Assembly: GCA_963920765.1 (NCBI GenBank)
Contig: OY987242.1
Span: forward strand, 41,309,198 to 41,373,197
DNA: 64,000 nucleotides
Reading direction: 5' to 3'
Source of the DNA: Ulota crispa
Lineage: Eukaryota > Streptophyta > Bryopsida > Orthotrichales > Orthotrichaceae
Under the pieces are notes generated by a model that worked only from the letters and a program-made list of their open reading frames with translations, did not search any database and was not told the origin of the DNA. A program made the translations under genes and the position numbers. Positions within the stretch are counted from its first letter, which is position 1; each line of letters begins with the position of its first letter. This document shows positions 61,372 through 64,000 of the stretch, piece by piece.

Positions 61372-64000
61372 TTTAGGGTTTAGGGTTTAGGGTTTAGGGT
61401 TTAGGGTTTAGGGTTTAGGGTTTAGGGTTTAGGGTTTAGGGTTTAGGGTTTAGGGTTTAGGGTTTAGGGTTTAGGGTTTAGGGTTTAGGGGTTTAGGGTC
61501 TTAGGGTCTTAGGGTCTTAGGGTCTAGGGTTTAGGGTTTAGGGTTTAGGGTTTAGGGGTTTAGGGTTTAGGGTTTAGGGTTTAGGGTTTAGGGTTTAGGG
61601 TTTAGGGTTTAGGGTTTAGGGTTTAGGGTTTAGGGTTTAGGGTTTAGGGTTTAGGGTTTAGGGTTTAGGGTTTAGGGTTTAGGGTTTAGGGTTTTAGGGT
61701 TTAGGGTTTAGGGTTTAGGGTTTAGGGTCTTAGGGTTTAGGGTTTAGGGTTTAGGGTTTAGGGTTTAGGGTTTAGGGTTTAGGGTTTAGGGTTTTAGGGT
61801 TTAGGGTTTAGGGGTTTAGGGGTTTAGGGTTTAGGGTTTTAGGGTTTAGGGTTTAGGGTTTAGGGTTTAGGGTTTAGGGTCTTTAGGGTTTAGGGTTTAG
61901 GGTTTAGGGTTTAGGGTTTAGGGTTTAGGGTTTAGGGTTTAGGGTTTAGGGTTTAGGGTTTAGGGTTTAGGGTTTAGGGTTTAGGGTTTAGGGTTTAGGG
62001 TTTAGGGTTTAGGGTTTAGGGTTTAGGGTTTATGGGTTTAGGGTTTAGGGTTTAGGGTTTAGGGTTTAGGGTTTAGGGTTTAGGGTTTAGGGTTTAGGGT
62101 TTAGGGTTTAGGGTTTAGGGTTTAGGGTTTAGGGTTTAGGGTTTAGGGTTTAGGGTTTAGGGTTTAGGGTTTAGGGTTTAGGGTTTAGGGTTTAGGGTTT
62201 AGGGTTTAGGGTTTAGGGTTTAGGGTTTAGGGTTTAGGGTTTAGGGTTTAGGGTTTAGGGTTTAGGGTTTAGGGTTTAGGGTTTAGGGTTTAGGGTTTAG
62301 GGTTTAGGGTTTAGGGTTTAGGGTTTAGGGTTTAGGGTTTAGGGTTTAGGGTTTAGGGTTTAGGGTTTAGGGTTTAGGGTTTAGGGTTTAGGGTTTAGGG
62401 TTTAGGGTTTAGGGTTTAGGGTTTAGGGTTTAGGGTTTAGGGTTTAGGGTTTAGGGTTTAGGGTTTAGGGTTTAGGGTTTAGGGTTTAGGGTTTAGGGTT
62501 TAGGGTTTAGGGTTTAGGGTTTAGGGTTTAGGGTTTAGGGTTTAGGGTTTAGGGTTTAGGGTTTAGGGTTTAGGGTTTAGGGTTTAGGGTTTAGGGTTTA
62601 GGGTTTAGGGTTTAGGGTTTAGGGTTTAGGGTTTAGGGTTTAGGGTTTAGGGTTTAGGGTTTAGGGTTTAGGGTTTAGGGTTTAGGGTTTAGGGTTTAGG
62701 GTTTAGGGTTTAGGGTTTAGGGTTTAGGGTTTAGGGTTTAGGGTTTAGGGTTTAGGGTTTAGGGTTTAGGGTTTAGGGTTTAGGGTTTAGGGTTTAGGGT
62801 TTAGGGTTTAGGGTTTAGGGTTTAGGGTTTAGGGTTTAGGGTTTAGGGTTTAGGGTTTAGGGTTTAGGGTTTAGGGTTTAGGGTTTAGGGTTTAGGGTTT
62901 AGGGTTTAGGGTTTAGGGTTTAGGGTTTAGGGTTTAGGGTTTAGGGTTTAGGGTTTAGGGTTTAGGGTTTAGGGTTTAGGGTTTAGGGTTTAGGGTTTAG
63001 GGTTTAGGGTTTAGGGTTTAGGGTTTAGGGTTTAGGGTTTAGGGTTTAGGGTTTAGGGTTTAGGGTTTAGGGTTTAGGGTTTAGGGTTTAGGGTTTAGGG
63101 TTTAGGGTTTAGGGTTTAGGGTTTAGGGTTTAGGGTTTAGGGTTTAGGGTTTAGGGTTTAGGGTTTAGGGTTTAGGGTTTAGGGTTTAGGGTTTAGGGTT
63201 TAGGGTTTAGGGTTTAGGGTTTAGGGTTTAGGGTTTAGGGTTTAGGGTTTAGGGTTTAGGGTTTAGGGTTTAGGGTTTAGGGTTTAGGGTTTAGGGTTTA
63301 GGGTTTAGGGTTTAGGGTTTAGGGTTTAGGGTTTAGGGTTTAGGGTTTAGGGTTTAGGGTTTAGGGTTTAGGGTTTAGGGTTTAGGGTTTAGGGTTTAGG
63401 GTTTAGGGTTTAGGGTTTAGGGTTTAGGGTTTAGGGTTTAGGGTTTAGGGTTTAGGGTTTAGGGTTTAGGGTTTAGGGTTTAGGGTTTAGGGTTTAGGGT
63501 TTAGGGTTTAGGGTTTAGGGTTTAGGGTTTAGGGTTTAGGGTTTAGGGTTTAGGGTTTAGGGTTTAGGGTTTAGGGTTTAGGGTTTAGGGTTTAGGGTTT
63601 AGGGTTTAGGGTTTAGGGTTTAGGGTTTAGGGTTTAGGGTTTAGGGTTTAGGGTTTAGGGTTTAGGGTTTAGGGTTTAGGGTTTAGGGTTTAGGGTTTAG
63701 GGTTTAGGGTTTAGGGTTTAGGGTTTTAGGGTTTAGGGTTTAGGGTTTAGGGTTTAGGGTTTAGGGTTTAGGGTTTAGGGTTTAGGGTTTAGGGTTTAGG
63801 GTTTAGGGTTTAGGGTTTAGGGTTTAGGGTTTAGGGTTTAGGGTTTTAGGGTTTAGGGTTTAGGGGTTTAGGGTTTAGGGTTTAGGGTTTAGGGTTTAGG
63901 GTTTAGGGTTTAGGGTTTAGGGTTTAGGGTTTAGGGTTTAGGGTTTTAGGGTTTAGGGTTTAGGGTTTAGGGTTTAGGGTTTAGGGTTTAGGGTTTAGGG
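61372..64000 (+). repeat. Telomere, (TTTAGGG)n
   Basis: About 375 units of the plant heptamer run to the window edge, G-rich strand 3'-ward, so this is the right end of a chromosome. The proximal 660 bp hold many variant units (TTTTAGGG, TTTAGGGG, three successive TCTTAGGG near 61497-61520, TCTAGGG, and TTTATGGG near 62030). From about 62036 to 63722 the array is uniform. A few TTTTAGGG and TTTAGGGG variants reappear after 63722. Confidence 0.98.

Overview
This is a nuclear chromosome end from a plant. The right-hand 2.6 kb (61372-64000) is an Arabidopsis-type telomere, TTTAGGG, with the G-rich strand running 5'->3' to the end of the window. The DNA is AT-rich, has long GT-AG introns, and carries plant transposon families (CACTA/En-Spm, Ty1-copia, foldback MITEs). 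The species cannot be read from the sequence. The style of the CACTA-type proteins and the intron-rich anchored protease would suit a bryophyte or another early-diverging land plant, but that is a weak inference.

Layout. 1-3250: no gene seen. 3251-22900: transposon-derived territory. A minus-strand TNP2-like CACTA protein remnant (6305-7833; N-terminal zinc-binding-like region and C-terminal DUF4216-like domain, no catalytic core) and a plus-strand AT-hook/RS-rich plant-transposase-type gene (13380-16337, frameshifted) lie head to head. Each is followed by 3-5 kb whose coding strand is G/T-rich. 22908-24148: a decayed lysine-rich reading frame. 24349-29958: a degenerate Ty1-copia retrotransposon with both LTRs and a tandem-repeat leader. 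31.3-40.9 kb: dispersed repeats, a possible TTAA-flanked piggyBac-like MITE, small foldbacks, and a CATGGG-rich minisatellite whose unit changes from 23 to 24 bp.

40913-60192: the only apparently intact gene. It is a ten-exon, 19.3-kb gene for a 536-residue A1-family (pepsin/nepenthesin-like) aspartic protease with an N-terminal signal anchor. All nine splice junctions keep the frame, and both catalytic aspartates and the flap tyrosine are present. Its introns hold at least three inverted-repeat elements. The stop codon is 1.2 kb from the telomere, so it is the last gene on the chromosome arm.

No operons, CRISPR arrays, rRNA or tRNA genes were seen. The best leads for new biology are the anchored subtelomeric protease with an unusual second active-site motif (DTGA), the TNP2-like protein without a catalytic core paired with an RS-rich transposase, the TTAA element, and the long foldback inside a protease intron.
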